DNA from: Microbacterium invictum
GTDB taxonomy: Bacteria > Actinomycetota > Actinomycetes > Actinomycetales > Microbacteriaceae
Direction: 5' to 3'
Assembly (NCBI RefSeq): GCF_034421375.1
Contig: NZ_CP139779.1
Coordinates: forward strand, 682,001-746,000
Length of the DNA stretch: 64,000 nt
Within the stretch, counting starts at the first letter, position 1; the number at the start of each line of letters is the position of its first letter. Made by a program: the position numbers and the translations under genes. A model generated the notes under the pieces. It did no database searches and was not told where the DNA came from. It was given only the letters and a program-made list of their open reading frames with translations. Positions 1-9,198 of the stretch are shown here, piece after piece.

Positions 1-850
1 CTCGATCGAGGTTGTCATCCGGAACGTGATGGCCGGAGTCCTCGAGTCGACTCTTGAGAATGTGGGCGAAGTGTCCTCCATCAGTTCGCAGGTGCTCGAG
101 ACCAAACTCTCCAGCAACGGCTGCGTCTACGGGCGTAACGAGGTAAGCGCGCCGCCTCAAGCGACCCATGCGTTCGATGACAGTGCTGTAGACGTTGCGA
201 AAGTCTGAGTCAGACAACGAATAGCCGACAAAGACGATCGTCTTGGTAGCGAGGTAGTCCCGTAGCTTCCCGCCCATGACTGACTCCATGAGATCGGACG
301 CGCGGCGATCATAGTCTTCGCTCGTCGCTACGATGCTGGACAGGTTCGATACGGATCCGTGCAGCTTCATCACCCGTCGCCCCGGCATGCCGAAAAAGGC
401 GAAGTCCTCATCGAGCACGAACGGTCTGGCGCCCGAGAAGCGCTCAAAGAAGTCATCCCAGTTCGTTGTGAACAGAGCATCCAGCTGAGTGATCGTTGCG
501 ATTTCTTGGTGAAAAGCAGTCGTGCGATTCAGGAGGGACTGGAATGTGTAGACATAGTCGAGTCGCTCGATCAGGGTTCGGATAAGGTTGGCCCTGCCGA
601 ATCGATCCTCGAAGTCCTGCATGACCTCAGGGAAGGAATCGTCGGAGGGCGTGTCGCGAAGGCGCGCTTCGATCTCCTCATAGAAGGTTTCCGGGAACAG
701 TCCCGGCTTCTCCGTGGAGATACCTGCGCCAGCGAACACCACTAGCTCCCGCTTCCGGGCCGCATCGACGATCTCGTCTGGCAGGTCGATCGGATAGTGG
801 GTGGAACAGTTCGCGCACCCCTCCCGAAGCGGCGCCGAAGCAAGCGACAT
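1..850 (-). CDS. SIR2-domain protein (3' end outside window)
   Basis: Reading leftward from an ATG at 850, preceded by a good ribosome site (GAGGAAGGA), the frame stays open to the window edge (283 codons seen). Residues 39-45 read FAGAGIS, the SIR2 nucleotide-binding motif. TTNWDDF lies near 128, KLHGS near 162 supplies the usual catalytic His, and VFVGYSLSDSDFR lies near 206. This pattern is that of the SIR2_2-like proteins used in anti-phage defence, many of which cleave NAD+ on infection; bacterial sirtuin deacylases look different. It lies downstream of a type III R-M pair on the same strand, 640 nt from res. The C-terminal region, which would name the subtype, is missing from the window. 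NADase activity is inferred from the family. Confidence 0.85.
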   Translation of the reverse strand, partial: MSLASAPLREGCANCSTHYPIDLPDEIVDAARKRELVVFAGAGISTEKPGLFPETFYEEIEARLRDTPSDDSFPEVMQDFEDRFGRANLIRTLIERLDYVYTFQSLLNRTTAFHQEIATITQLDALFTTNWDDFFERFSGARPFVLDEDFAFFGMPGRRVMKLHGSVSNLSSIVATSEDYDRRASDLMESVMGGKLRDYLATKTIVFVGYSLSDSDFRNVYSTVIERMGRLRRRAYLVTPVDAAVAGEFGLEHLRTDGGHFAHILKSRLEDSGHHVPDDNLDR

Positions 851-988
851 GGCGATCCTTCCTCGCGGTGACGTCGAGCATGTTCGCCGGCGGTTGACCG
901 CCCCAAACCGCTTTCGGAACGCCGCTTGCCCAGGGGATCAGCCAGCAGTCACGAGCATACGGTCCAATCCGTACCTCCATCCTGTGGG

Positions 989-1486
989 TTATGGCCCCGG
1001 GTGTCGGTGACGGCGGCGCTGGATCCCTCTCCGGGTAACGCTCGTAAGCGGTGCGTCGCGAGCGGCCCCGGCATGCTCGACAGCCATCCCCATCCGCGCA
1101 ATGCGCGTAGGCGGTACGTCGCGTGCCCCGCCACAAAGCCGGGTGGCGGCGATCCCTCCCGCAACGGTGCGTGCGATCAGCCGACAGCCGCGTCCTTCGT
1201 CCCGTTGGGTCTCATTTCGATGCCGCGAAGTAGTCCGTACTACGGACCCGCTTTCAGCTCCGCGCGCCCGTATCCCCCTCCGGATTCGTAGAGCGGGGCG
1301 GCGCTGGCGTCCTCGTGAGACCAGGACGAGGGAGCCGTGAGGCTCGACATACTCGCGCGTGCTGCGCTTGTACGCCTCACGACATTCTTCGCGCCAGTCG
1401 CTCCGGTCGGGGCCACCCATGCACCGCCACTCGCGCGAGTCCGCGTCTCGGTTGGGCCAGAACCGATTGGGGTCGAACGCGCTCAC
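989..1486 (-). CDS. Possible small protein downstream of res
   Basis: An ATG-initiated frame starts 4 nt after the res stop codon. Its first ~45 residues (MSAFDPNRFWPNRDADSREW...) have an amino-acid mix and Trp content typical of real protein. After about residue 50 the translation becomes Arg-rich and runs through diverged direct repeats, which suggests either a shorter ancestral gene that lost its stop or a non-coding stretch. No family recognised. The spacing to res fits translational coupling. The rest of the 851-1490 gap holds the repeats described separately and the ribosome site of the SIR2 gene. Confidence 0.25.
   Translation of the reverse strand: MSAFDPNRFWPNRDADSREWRCMGGPDRSDWREECREAYKRSTREYVEPHGSLVLVSRGRQRRPALRIRRGIRARGAESGSVVRTTSRHRNETQRDEGRGCRLIARTVAGGIAATRLCGGARDVPPTRIARMGMAVEHAGAARDAPLTSVTRRGIQRRRHRHPGP
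1022..1126. repeat. Two diverged 42-bp direct repeats, hairpin-forming
   Basis: Positions 1022-1063 and 1085-1126 align without gaps at 32 of 42 bases; a shorter third copy may start at 1151. The unit length is 63 then 66 bp. The 3' half of copy 1 is bounded by GCTCG and CGAGC, copy 2 by GCGCG and CGTGC, so both can close a short stem, with a G-U pair in copy 2. They lie in the gap between res and the SIR2 gene. This could be a REP-like intergenic repeat or an internal repeat of a decayed small gene. Confidence 0.45.
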
Positions 1487-1490
1487 GCCT

Positions 1491-3965
1491 TCACTCGGGC
1501 TCCGTCACGATTAGCAGGCTCGCCCACGACCCCGACGCCGACTTGATGTCGCTCTCCGTCGCGAACACGTACCGCCACGTCCCGAACTGGCCGTCGTCGC
1601 GCACCGAGCGAGCCCACTTCACGGCGGCGTCCTTCTTGCGAAGCACGTCGGCGTCGTTCGAGTTCTTGTCGGACTTGCCTTCGATGAGCCAGAACGTCCC
1701 CGTGGTGTCGAGGGCGATGAAGTCGGGGAAGTAGTTGCCGTCGGTTGGTGTGGGGATGAACGCAGGGCCGTTGGTGTAGATCCGTAGCCACCACTCGATC
1801 GACGGCTCGCGGTCCAGCAGGTGCGCGATCGCCCATTCGGTTGTGCCGGCGTCGAACGTCGCAATCGGCATGACGTTGCGCTGCCAGCCGGCGAATTGCA
1901 CGTGCTTCACGAAGACGTCGTTGTACGCGTCCTTCGCGTCCGGTTCGACGAGGACCGGTTCGATCGGGAGCTCGACGGCCACGAGCTCGTGCTGCTGCTC
2001 CCGTTTCCGGCCCGCGTACGCGGCGGAGATAAGGTTGGCCATGCCTGCGACGGCCTGGCGTCGGCGCAGCTCGCCCCACTCCACGGTAGTCGTCTCGTCG
2101 TTCACGCCCGCGCCCTTGAGGAACGCCCTCACGAGACGCTTGGCGGCGTTCTTCTCCGCTCGTTCTTGCATGACACCGGGGTTCCGGAAGATCGCCGTCA
2201 CGAGGTCTTCCCGCACCGTGTCGATGATCGTGAGTTCCTGCTGCGCTTCAGCGTGCTCCTGCGGAGAGATCTTTATTTTCACCGCTTCGCCATCTCGATC
2301 ACCGATGAGCGCATCGCGGAGAAGGAACGTCGGAACCTCGGTGATGAAGCGGGCACCCGCGGCCAGCGCGTCCCCATCCGGAATGTCGGAGAGCGTGAAC
2401 CGTGCGTACGTGAGCTTGGATTGGCGCCGCGGGAACACTATCTGCGGCGCCCCGTCGACGCGGCCCATCGGCTGCGGAGTCGGCTTGAGCTGATACTCCG
2501 TGGTCTCCACGATCTGGATACTGTCGAGAGCGGCTTCGTCCTCGGTACCCGAAGCGCTGGGCAACGGAACCGAGATGGTCGTGCCAAGCGTTCCAGTCGG
2601 CGAAGGAGCCTCACCGCCCAGAGTCTCAGCTACCGCTCCTTCGCCGTCGCTGACGATCGCGGGCATGACCGGCGGAGTCGCTGCGCCCTGGTCATCTGTC
2701 GCCACCGCGGACGACGGCAGCTGGATGCGTTGCGCGAGCACGTCCTTCTGTGCAAGCAGTTGCTTGTACGAGTCATGAGCGACCAGATCCACCTGGTCGA
2801 CCGCCGGCGATCCCGTCCGCGCGCCGAACGGGAGACGCAGGCCGCGCCCGAGGATCTGTTCGGTGAGAGTCTGCGACGCAAGCTTCCGGAGCGCTACGAT
2901 CACCGCGATGTTGCGCACGTCCCAGCCCTCGCGAAGCATGTTCACGCTGACGATAGCTCGGATAGGCGAAGCCTCAGACTCGACCTCGGCCAGGGCCGTC
3001 AGCGCCTCGTCGGAGGACTGTGACGTGATCTCTAGGACCGCTCCCGGATCCCCGATGAACCCAGGCTGTGCGAGCAGCTGCCCCACCTCGCCGGCGTGCT
3101 CGATGCTGCTCGCTACGACGAACAGTACCGGCCGAACCGCGGCCGCGTCGCTCGTGATCGCTCGGTAGGCCGCATAGGCGTCCTGCTTCGCCCGCAGGAG
3201 CTGGCAGGCGTCGGCGAGCTGCGTGCGCTCGTCTTTCGTGCCGTCCTTGCGGTACACGATTACCGGAACCTTCACGTGCCCATCAGCGATCGCCTCGCCC
3301 AGCGTGTACTGGAACACGATCTTGGTGAGGTCTGCAGGGCTCGGTGTCGCAGTGAGACCAACGAGCGCGACCGGGCGCAGGTCACGGATCGCGCTCGAAA
3401 ATGCCTTCGCCTTCTCGTGATAGATGTGGTGCTCGTCGGCGATGACGAACAGGTCGTCGGCTTCGTCCAGGTATTCGTAGAGCGCGGCGCCGAGGTACTC
3501 GTCCGTGTCCCGCACCTTCCGGGACACCTTGTCCGTCGGGCGGATCAGCTGCTGGACGTTGAACACAAACACCTTCAGCGCGCTGGGATCGCGCAGCGCG
3601 GCCGCCACGGATCCGGCGCGGAAGTTGTCCGGCGTGATCACCACCGGCACGTGCTCGGCACCAGCGACGTACTTCGAGCTCGCCTCGTCGAAGTTGTCGA
3701 GCGTCTTCTTTTGGATCACGCTGCCCGGTGTCACCACGAGCGCGTGGCGCGCGCCCTGTGCGGCCAGGTAGTCGATGAGAGACGACATGAGGAATGTCTT
3801 GCCCACGCCGGTCGCGAGGTCCGCGACAAGCTCCGTGAACGTGCCGTCGGCGACTTCGATCGCGCGGACGATCCTCTCAAGTGCGAGGCGGTTCGGTTCA
3901 CGTAGGTCGAAGCGTGCGGCGATCTCTGCCAGGAGTGCCTCGTCGTAGGTAATCTGCACAGCCAT
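1491..3965 (-). CDS. res: Type III restriction enzyme, Res subunit
   Basis: About 824 aa. Residues 51-59 (LATGVGKTF) form Walker A, DEHH is motif II, GLTATPS is motif III and QILGRGLRL is the arginine-finger motif VI, so this is a superfamily 2 helicase/translocase. Near residue 748 the C-terminus has PDF followed by EGK at 763-765, the PD-(D/E)XK nuclease signature. In type III systems Res translocates and cuts DNA only in complex with Mod. The ATG at 3965 overlaps the mod stop by one base (TGATG); a GTG at 3968 is also possible. Length is a little below typical Res (about 900-1000 aa), but all motifs are present, so it looks intact. Confidence 0.9.
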   Translation of the reverse strand: MAVQITYDEALLAEIAARFDLREPNRLALERIVRAIEVADGTFTELVADLATGVGKTFLMSSLIDYLAAQGARHALVVTPGSVIQKKTLDNFDEASSKYVAGAEHVPVVITPDNFRAGSVAAALRDPSALKVFVFNVQQLIRPTDKVSRKVRDTDEYLGAALYEYLDEADDLFVIADEHHIYHEKAKAFSSAIRDLRPVALVGLTATPSPADLTKIVFQYTLGEAIADGHVKVPVIVYRKDGTKDERTQLADACQLLRAKQDAYAAYRAITSDAAAVRPVLFVVASSIEHAGEVGQLLAQPGFIGDPGAVLEITSQSSDEALTALAEVESEASPIRAIVSVNMLREGWDVRNIAVIVALRKLASQTLTEQILGRGLRLPFGARTGSPAVDQVDLVAHDSYKQLLAQKDVLAQRIQLPSSAVATDDQGAATPPVMPAIVSDGEGAVAETLGGEAPSPTGTLGTTISVPLPSASGTEDEAALDSIQIVETTEYQLKPTPQPMGRVDGAPQIVFPRRQSKLTYARFTLSDIPDGDALAAGARFITEVPTFLLRDALIGDRDGEAVKIKISPQEHAEAQQELTIIDTVREDLVTAIFRNPGVMQERAEKNAAKRLVRAFLKGAGVNDETTTVEWGELRRRQAVAGMANLISAAYAGRKREQQHELVAVELPIEPVLVEPDAKDAYNDVFVKHVQFAGWQRNVMPIATFDAGTTEWAIAHLLDREPSIEWWLRIYTNGPAFIPTPTDGNYFPDFIALDTTGTFWLIEGKSDKNSNDADVLRKKDAAVKWARSVRDDGQFGTWRYVFATESDIKSASGSWASLLIVTEPE

Positions 3966-5917
3966 CACTTCACCGTCCGCTTCGGGAACAGGTCATCGGG
4001 TGCCTTCCGGATCCTCGAGCCTGGTGACTCTTCCGCAAGGAGCTGAGCTGCTTCGGGCAGGACGGCCTTGGCCACGATCACCGCTCTTTCCCGCTCCCCC
4101 AGGCTCTCCAGAACTGTCTTGACAACGATCTCATCCGCGACCCCGTCGACCACCGCGAGGCGTTGCCGGCCACGCACGCCGCAGAACACCGTGTGGTTAG
4201 GAGTGAGCGTGAACCGCAACTGCGCGGCGACAGATTTCGACCACGTTCCGTTCGTCGCGGCCGGTGCCAGGAAGACGTCGCCGTCGTCGTCCATCTCGTA
4301 CATCGAGGGTCCGACGACCATGTGCGTGAAGCCGCCACCGCCGTGCCAGATGGTCGTCCTCGTGTCGCGCGTCTTCGTCGCAGACCGGAGGGATTTCAGC
4401 ACGGCTGCGTCGATCGGTGTGGACTTCGACACCTTGTTCAGCAGGCGGGTGAACTCCTGCGCTTCTGCAGGGGTCATGCCGTCAGGAAGCTGTGCATCCG
4501 CGGTGCGCTCGACCGCAGCCGAGATTCCCCCGACGTCCTCACCGCGGACGACCTTCGTCAGTCGCGCCTTGGTGAATAAGGTCACGGTGCTTGGCAAGAG
4601 CTCTGACGTCACCCAGCGGCGCCCCATCTTGTGGGCGACGGCCGCCGTGGTGCCAGACCCCGCGAAGTAGTCGAGCACGACGTCACCGGGACTCGTCGAG
4701 ACGTGGATGATGCGCTGCAGGAGCCTCTCTGGCTTGGGTGTCGCGAATGCGTTGAGGACGGGGAACAGGGCCTTGATCTCGGCATTCGCCTCGCGGTTGT
4801 GCCCGACTGTGGCGTTGCCCCACCATGTCGATGCCACCAGCCCAGAGTTGGGGATGTAAGACTTTCGCCCGAGCCCCCCTGTCCCACCGGACCGGAGAAC
4901 GATCTGAGGCCACGATCCCTGCGCGTATCGTTCCTGCGCGACATGCCTTGCCTCGCGCAGGGGAACGGCGAGCATTACCGCACGCACCCCGCGCCGCACT
5001 TCGGGCTCTTCTACCCCGCAAAGGGCGGCGCGGGTCGATTCGTCACTGATGTCGCGCAGCTCGTAGGGCGCGTATTCGCTCATGAACCGCAGGACCTGGC
5101 TCTGCTCCGTCCACCAGCACCTTCCGCGGGCGGGATACTGCAGCTCGCCAGTGATGGGGTGCTGGATTGCGTAGACCATCCCCTGGTGGGTGCGCGCGCC
5201 GGGAGCCGTGGGATTGTCGTCGAACCAGGGCGATGGGTCTTCGTCAGGGGCGGAGAACCGGGCGTCAGACTCGGCCGTGCGCGGCAGTCGATTCGGAGCC
5301 CACGCGGCAGATGCCCGGTACACGAGGATCGTGTCGTGGTCGACGGATAACTGCTTCGCATCATTGCGCGTCGAGTCCGCCTTCTGCCACGCTACTTCGG
5401 CGACGAAGTTCTCAGAACCGAACACCTCGTCGAGGATCACGCGACAACGGTGCGACTCGACGTGATCGAGATGCACCCAGACGGACCCATCCATGCGGAG
5501 CAAAGGCTTGGTCTGCAGGAGCCGATCGCGGAGCATCGTGAGCCAGATCGAGTGCTCGATGTTGTCCTCGTAGTGATCGAAGGCCTGACCGGTGTTAAAT
5601 GGCGGATCGATGTAAACGAGCTTGACCTTGCCGACGTACTTCGCGGCGAGCTCGGGAGTCTTCGCGAGTGCGTCGAGTGCATGCAGCGCGTCGCCGGTGA
5701 TAAGGAGGTTGTCCGTGGTCGGTGCCGGCAGATCATCGGGCCGCTCCTCCGGCGTCGGCGCTGAGATGCGTTCGACCTCGTGAAGCAGACGAACCTCCTG
5801 CACGCGCGGGTCAGCGGGGTCGACGAATGCGTAGTCGTACTTCCCCTCGCCCGTCGAGATGAGCGACCGATGCTTGTTCGTCCAGGTGAGCTCGAGGCGG
5901 CCACGGTGCGCACTCAT
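3965..5917 (-). CDS. mod: Type III DNA methyltransferase, Mod subunit
   Basis: 650 aa. DPPFNTG at residues 104-110 is catalytic motif IV, and [10 protein letters not shown] in the later part is the S-adenosylmethionine motif I. The order IV then I marks a beta-class N6-adenine (or N4-cytosine) methyltransferase. The long region between and after the motifs would carry target recognition. Mod methylates one strand of an asymmetric site and provides specificity for Res, which follows with a one-base overlap. A 277-bp gap upstream probably carries the promoter. The recognition site cannot be read from sequence. Confidence 0.92.
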   Translation of the reverse strand: MSAHRGRLELTWTNKHRSLISTGEGKYDYAFVDPADPRVQEVRLLHEVERISAPTPEERPDDLPAPTTDNLLITGDALHALDALAKTPELAAKYVGKVKLVYIDPPFNTGQAFDHYEDNIEHSIWLTMLRDRLLQTKPLLRMDGSVWVHLDHVESHRCRVILDEVFGSENFVAEVAWQKADSTRNDAKQLSVDHDTILVYRASAAWAPNRLPRTAESDARFSAPDEDPSPWFDDNPTAPGARTHQGMVYAIQHPITGELQYPARGRCWWTEQSQVLRFMSEYAPYELRDISDESTRAALCGVEEPEVRRGVRAVMLAVPLREARHVAQERYAQGSWPQIVLRSGGTGGLGRKSYIPNSGLVASTWWGNATVGHNREANAEIKALFPVLNAFATPKPERLLQRIIHVSTSPGDVVLDYFAGSGTTAAVAHKMGRRWVTSELLPSTVTLFTKARLTKVVRGEDVGGISAAVERTADAQLPDGMTPAEAQEFTRLLNKVSKSTPIDAAVLKSLRSATKTRDTRTTIWHGGGGFTHMVVGPSMYEMDDDGDVFLAPAATNGTWSKSVAAQLRFTLTPNHTVFCGVRGRQRLAVVDGVADEIVVKTVLESLGERERAVIVAKAVLPEAAQLLAEESPGSRIRKAPDDLFPKRTVK

Positions 5918-6194
5918 GCGCGGATCCGGGACGCGTGCGTCGTGGTCTCGTTTAGGCGGGGCATATTCGGCACTTGCTCAACCTATCGGCGGCGTCGGAC
6001 CTTGCTGGGCCGACCAGGCGGAAACCGCGAAGAGTTACTGACGCTGGCACGTTGAGGCGGCTTCAGACGGCGCGCGCGAACGAGATACGCGGCCTTCGGA
6101 TCCCGCAACGGGCCAGGCCCGACTGAGGCACCTCTGCGAGCCGCGACAAGATCGGAGCCGTCAATCGCTCGGGGCCGCATTCCCTCGCGGGGTG

Positions 6195-7334
6195 CTAGCC
6201 ATCGGCGAGGGGATGGCTCTCTGAGGTACTGCCGGCCCCGTCGATCTCGAGCATCGGCGCATCGTCCGCGTCGCGGACTCGTGAGACGACATCTTGAACG
6301 AGCGGAGTCAACTGCGACCATGTCGATGGGTCTGCGCCGAACAACCCCGTATCGTCCTGTGCTGCTACGGCGCGTCCGCGACGGCGAGGAGACTTCTGTT
6401 CTGAAAGCCGGGCGGCGATTGCTTGGTGGATGTCTGCGCCGGCTACTCGGAGATTTCTGCGCCGCAGACGCCACGCGCCCGACGTGGTCGGTCGTACCAA
6501 ACCAGCTGCGGCGAGGATCTCCATGGCGGTGCGGGCGTCCGTGACTGTCCCGTGCGCGTACTGAGCCATGAGTGTCTCGGCGACCTCTTGGTTGGTTACC
6601 GTGATCTCTTCGGCGCCCACCCCGAAAGCCGAAGGAAAGACGCTCGACCAGCGGCGTGTCGCCATGTAGAGGGGCGGGACAGGATCGTTCATGAATCCGT
6701 AGCGAACCTTGTTAGGCCCGAACAGGTCGGGTGCCACCTTCAGCGCATTGTCGAATTCTCCGTAGTTGGGATGGCGGTCTCCGATGAACAGAGAGCCGTT
6801 GATCGACTTGTCGGGCCATTGCTGAAGGACATAGCGGTCAGAGTTCTGCGCGAACTGGATGAGCACGGGGCGATGGGCTGGCTTGTATCCGTGCTCGGGG
6901 TCGTCGAGGCGTTCGGCGAGAACGCGACGGACCGCCGCCTCGGCGTCGTCGATAGGAGTCAGGAAGATGACGTCGACATGGCTCACCGCGGTCATTCCGC
7001 CTCGAGCGTTGGGGAGTGCTTCGATCCCGTCGTATCGGAGGAGTTGCGCGCACAGCTTCTCCACGGAGTTGTCGTGGCGGGCGATGTTCGCGATCTCGGC
7101 GACTATCCCCGTGCCGTCGGTGAACAGGACCGAGAAGTCCGGTGTCGCCACGCGACCGTCCGCGTGGGGTATCCGGGGATAGCGTTCGAAGTGCGAGACG
7201 GTGCTCGGGAGCTCACGGGTTTCAGTGAAGAGCCAGTGATAGATCGAGACGATGTCGACCGAGCGATCGTAGATGCGGAAGTCGGCGATCAGCCGGTCAG
7301 GGTCAAGTGGTCCGCCGGTGCCTCTCGTCGACAC
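6195..7334 (-). CDS. Unknown protein upstream of type III R-M
   Basis: 379 aa, ATG start. I do not recognise the family. Near residue 62, TPDFSV followed about nine residues later by VAEIAN resembles the D...E arrangement of PD-(D/E)XK nuclease folds, but the usual catalytic Lys is not evident. The segment after it (EKLCAQLLRYDG) is helix-like, as in such folds. Around residues 270-295 a stretch resembling a winged helix (TAMEILAAAGLVRP) appears. There is no signal peptide or membrane segment. It is preceded by another unknown gene (44-nt gap) and followed after 277 bp by mod on the same strand. Context suggests a defence accessory component; this is inference. Confidence 0.6.
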   Translation of the reverse strand: MSTRGTGGPLDPDRLIADFRIYDRSVDIVSIYHWLFTETRELPSTVSHFERYPRIPHADGRVATPDFSVLFTDGTGIVAEIANIARHDNSVEKLCAQLLRYDGIEALPNARGGMTAVSHVDVIFLTPIDDAEAAVRRVLAERLDDPEHGYKPAHRPVLIQFAQNSDRYVLQQWPDKSINGSLFIGDRHPNYGEFDNALKVAPDLFGPNKVRYGFMNDPVPPLYMATRRWSSVFPSAFGVGAEEITVTNQEVAETLMAQYAHGTVTDARTAMEILAAAGLVRPTTSGAWRLRRRNLRVAGADIHQAIAARLSEQKSPRRRGRAVAAQDDTGLFGADPSTWSQLTPLVQDVVSRVRDADDAPMLEIDGAGSTSESHPLADG

Positions 7335-7378
7335 TAGGCATCCATGAGGTCATAGATGGACACCGGCTCACGCTCGGG

Positions 7379-8431
7379 TCAGTTCGCAATGGTTGTAGCG
7401 CCGAGCTGCTCACCTAACCGCTGCGAGATCCTTGCCAGCGCCGCCGGGGATGCCCGGTACCCAGGGTAGATGTCGATCGCATCGTCGCGGGTAACGAGCA
7501 CGTCGAAGTTGGATCCGTCGTGCTCGTCAGTCACCGCGAAATGAAGGTACGGATTCCGATGGAAGACCGCCATTGTGACGTCGGTCATGGCGTCAACCAG
7601 ACGCAGGAGTTCGCCCGTTTCTTCGGGAGTGCGTAGCAGCGGGTCTGGCAAGGACACTGTGATCGCGGTAGGCATCGAGGCCGAGGTCCGCTGCCGGCCA
7701 GAAACAAGACCGCGGCGCAGTGCGGTTGCTTCCGCGAGGCGCGACAGGATCTGGTCCGCGAATAGTTTGAAGTTGCCCGAGTAGTAGGTCGCCCCGGCGA
7801 CGCGACGTACGTGAATCAGCATCGTGTCGGCGACGTTGAGGGTAATCGTCTTGACTGCGGCGCCGAAGTGTTCGATCTCGGCGATCTCTTCGAGGTGGGA
7901 TGGCCGCATCGCACCGGCTCGCGGGGGGAAACCGCGGTTGATCGATGAGCCGTCGGCGACGACTCGTGCTGCGACGCGCACGACTTCCACGTTGCCGAAT
8001 TCCGATAGTCGATCTCCGATGGCTGTGAAGTCGGCATGGTTCAAGAAGCAGCGGGACACTTCACGCGCGCTCTTGATCCATCGCTCGACTCGCTGCCATC
8101 GCGCATGAGTACGCGGGAGACCGGAGAAGATGTGGAACACCCCGGGGTGCTCTGTCGCCATGGCTGCGAGGATCCACGGCCCGTCGTCGTCCTCGACGCG
8201 GATGAGCTCGAGAGTGTGGAGCCGCCGGCGTTCGATGCTGTTCGCCTTTACAGGCAGATCGTCGAATGGGTGCTGACCTTCGGTGAAGACGGTCTCGAAA
8301 GCGACCGCGACCGCATAACCACCGTTGAGTTTGACGGCGCGAGCCACCACGTCGGAGAGCTGGAATGGTCGAGATTCGCCCTCTGCCCACAGCACAGCGT
8401 CAAGCGGTGCAAAGCCCGCGCTGCTCGCCAC
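7379..8431 (-). CDS. Unknown protein, first gene of the defence-type cluster
   Basis: 350 aa, soluble, no recognised domain. The N-terminus (MASSAGFAPLDAVLWAEGE) has no signal peptide. The central part is rich in beta-prone segments and the C-terminal third contains LPDPLLRTPEETGELLRLV and a conserved-looking YPGYR. Base composition matches its neighbours, and the 44-nt gap to the next gene fits one transcript. It could be a sensor or partner of the following unknown protein. No function is proposed. Confidence 0.6.
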   Translation of the reverse strand: MASSAGFAPLDAVLWAEGESRPFQLSDVVARAVKLNGGYAVAVAFETVFTEGQHPFDDLPVKANSIERRRLHTLELIRVEDDDGPWILAAMATEHPGVFHIFSGLPRTHARWQRVERWIKSAREVSRCFLNHADFTAIGDRLSEFGNVEVVRVAARVVADGSSINRGFPPRAGAMRPSHLEEIAEIEHFGAAVKTITLNVADTMLIHVRRVAGATYYSGNFKLFADQILSRLAEATALRRGLVSGRQRTSASMPTAITVSLPDPLLRTPEETGELLRLVDAMTDVTMAVFHRNPYLHFAVTDEHDGSNFDVLVTRDDAIDIYPGYRASPAALARISQRLGEQLGATTIAN

Positions 8432-8802
8432 CAGGCCCCCTTGCTCTCGACGCCGTCATCCCACGGGCCGTTGCGTCAGCATATTGAGGCCCGAGGACAA
8501 CCGTCAACGATTGGCCCAGAGCTGGGGGACAGGCGGCAGGTCTGGCCGGGGCCCGAGAGCCTTAGTGATGTACTCGTGCCACGCCATGCCGCGTCCTCAT
8601 GGGCGATTCGCGCCGTGGCCGACGACACCATCTGAGACGCACGACCGCTCCGGAGAACCTCGGTCAACGCGAAGCCGGCGGCCTCTCTACGGCGCGGACA
8701 CGAGAGCCGAACCGAAACGTGAGGGCGGGCGCCCGCGAGCGGGTCGTTGGGCGGGCCCCGCGCGTGTGTGGTTCCTCGAGTGCAGGGCTGGGCGCGTGCG
8801 AT
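8432..8802. other. Intergenic region upstream of the defence-type cluster
   Basis: About 370 bp without a convincing gene on either strand. It must contain the promoter for the leftward cluster starting at 8431, though no clear -35/-10 pair stands out. It ends at the TA dinucleotide flanking the IS5-like element. Confidence 0.5.
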
Positions 8803-8821
8803 TAGGGCGTGTTGATCAAGA
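8803..8821. repeat. Left terminal inverted repeat of IS5-like element
   Basis: TAGGGCGTGTTGATCAAGA, a perfect 19-base match to the reverse complement of 10097-10115. The outer TA is probably the target duplication of the IS427 group, so the element proper starts at 8805. Confidence 0.8.
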
Positions 8822-8868
8822 AGGTGCGGGGTGGCCAGCCGCCGCGAGTTGCGCGGGAGAATGGGCGT

Positions 8869-9198
8869 GTGAAGATCCAGGTGCTGCATATCGAGGATTG
8901 CCCGAATTGGCAGGAGGCGGGCGATCGAGTACGGCTGGTGCTCGACTCGATCGGACGGGGCGATGTTCCGGTGGAGTTCGTGTTGATCCGCACCGAGGCT
9001 GAGGCGGTGAGCTCTGGTTTCGCGGGCTCGCCCACGATTCTTCTGGACGGTCAGGACTTGTTCCCGTCCCAGGGGAACACTGCCGACTTGGCGTGCAGGG
9101 TCTATCTGACCGAGCGCGGCTTTGCGGGTGCGCCGACGGTGGGACAGCTTGAGCGCACGCTGCAGGAGCGCGAAGCGCTCAGCGGAGATCGGTCTTGA
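8869..9198 (+). CDS. Thioredoxin-fold protein with CPNW motif (passenger)
   Basis: 109 aa from a GTG at 8869 with GGGAG upstream. The sequence starts VKIQVLHIEDCPNW and contains FAGSPTILLDGQDLF, a cis-Pro thioredoxin-fold signature, then DLACRVY. The active-site position has a single Cys (CPNW), not CxxC. Such small proteins are often annotated as thioredoxin-family or alkylmercury-lyase-like and sit beside metal or mercury genes. The related gene at 35148 shares DCP.W, FAGSPTI, DLFPS and the CR.Y motif. Its last 20 bases overlap the end of the convergent transposase, so it lies wholly inside the IS ends. Function is uncertain: redox or metal-thiol handling. Confidence 0.75.
   Translation: MKIQVLHIEDCPNWQEAGDRVRLVLDSIGRGDVPVEFVLIRTEAEAVSSGFAGSPTILLDGQDLFPSQGNTADLACRVYLTERGFAGAPTVGQLERTLQEREALSGDRS

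Noticed and set aside
678-1136. Leftward Arg-rich frame overlapping the SIR2 start
   Set aside because: It overlaps the SIR2 gene in another frame, has no ribosome site and no protein-like composition.
1022-1200. Possible CRISPR array
   Set aside because: Only two to three units, 76% identical, with unequal spacing and no cas genes anywhere in the window.
1821-3023. 400-codon rightward frame inside res
   Set aside because: Antisense reading of the helicase gene; composition is Arg/His-rich and typical of shadow frames in high-GC DNA.
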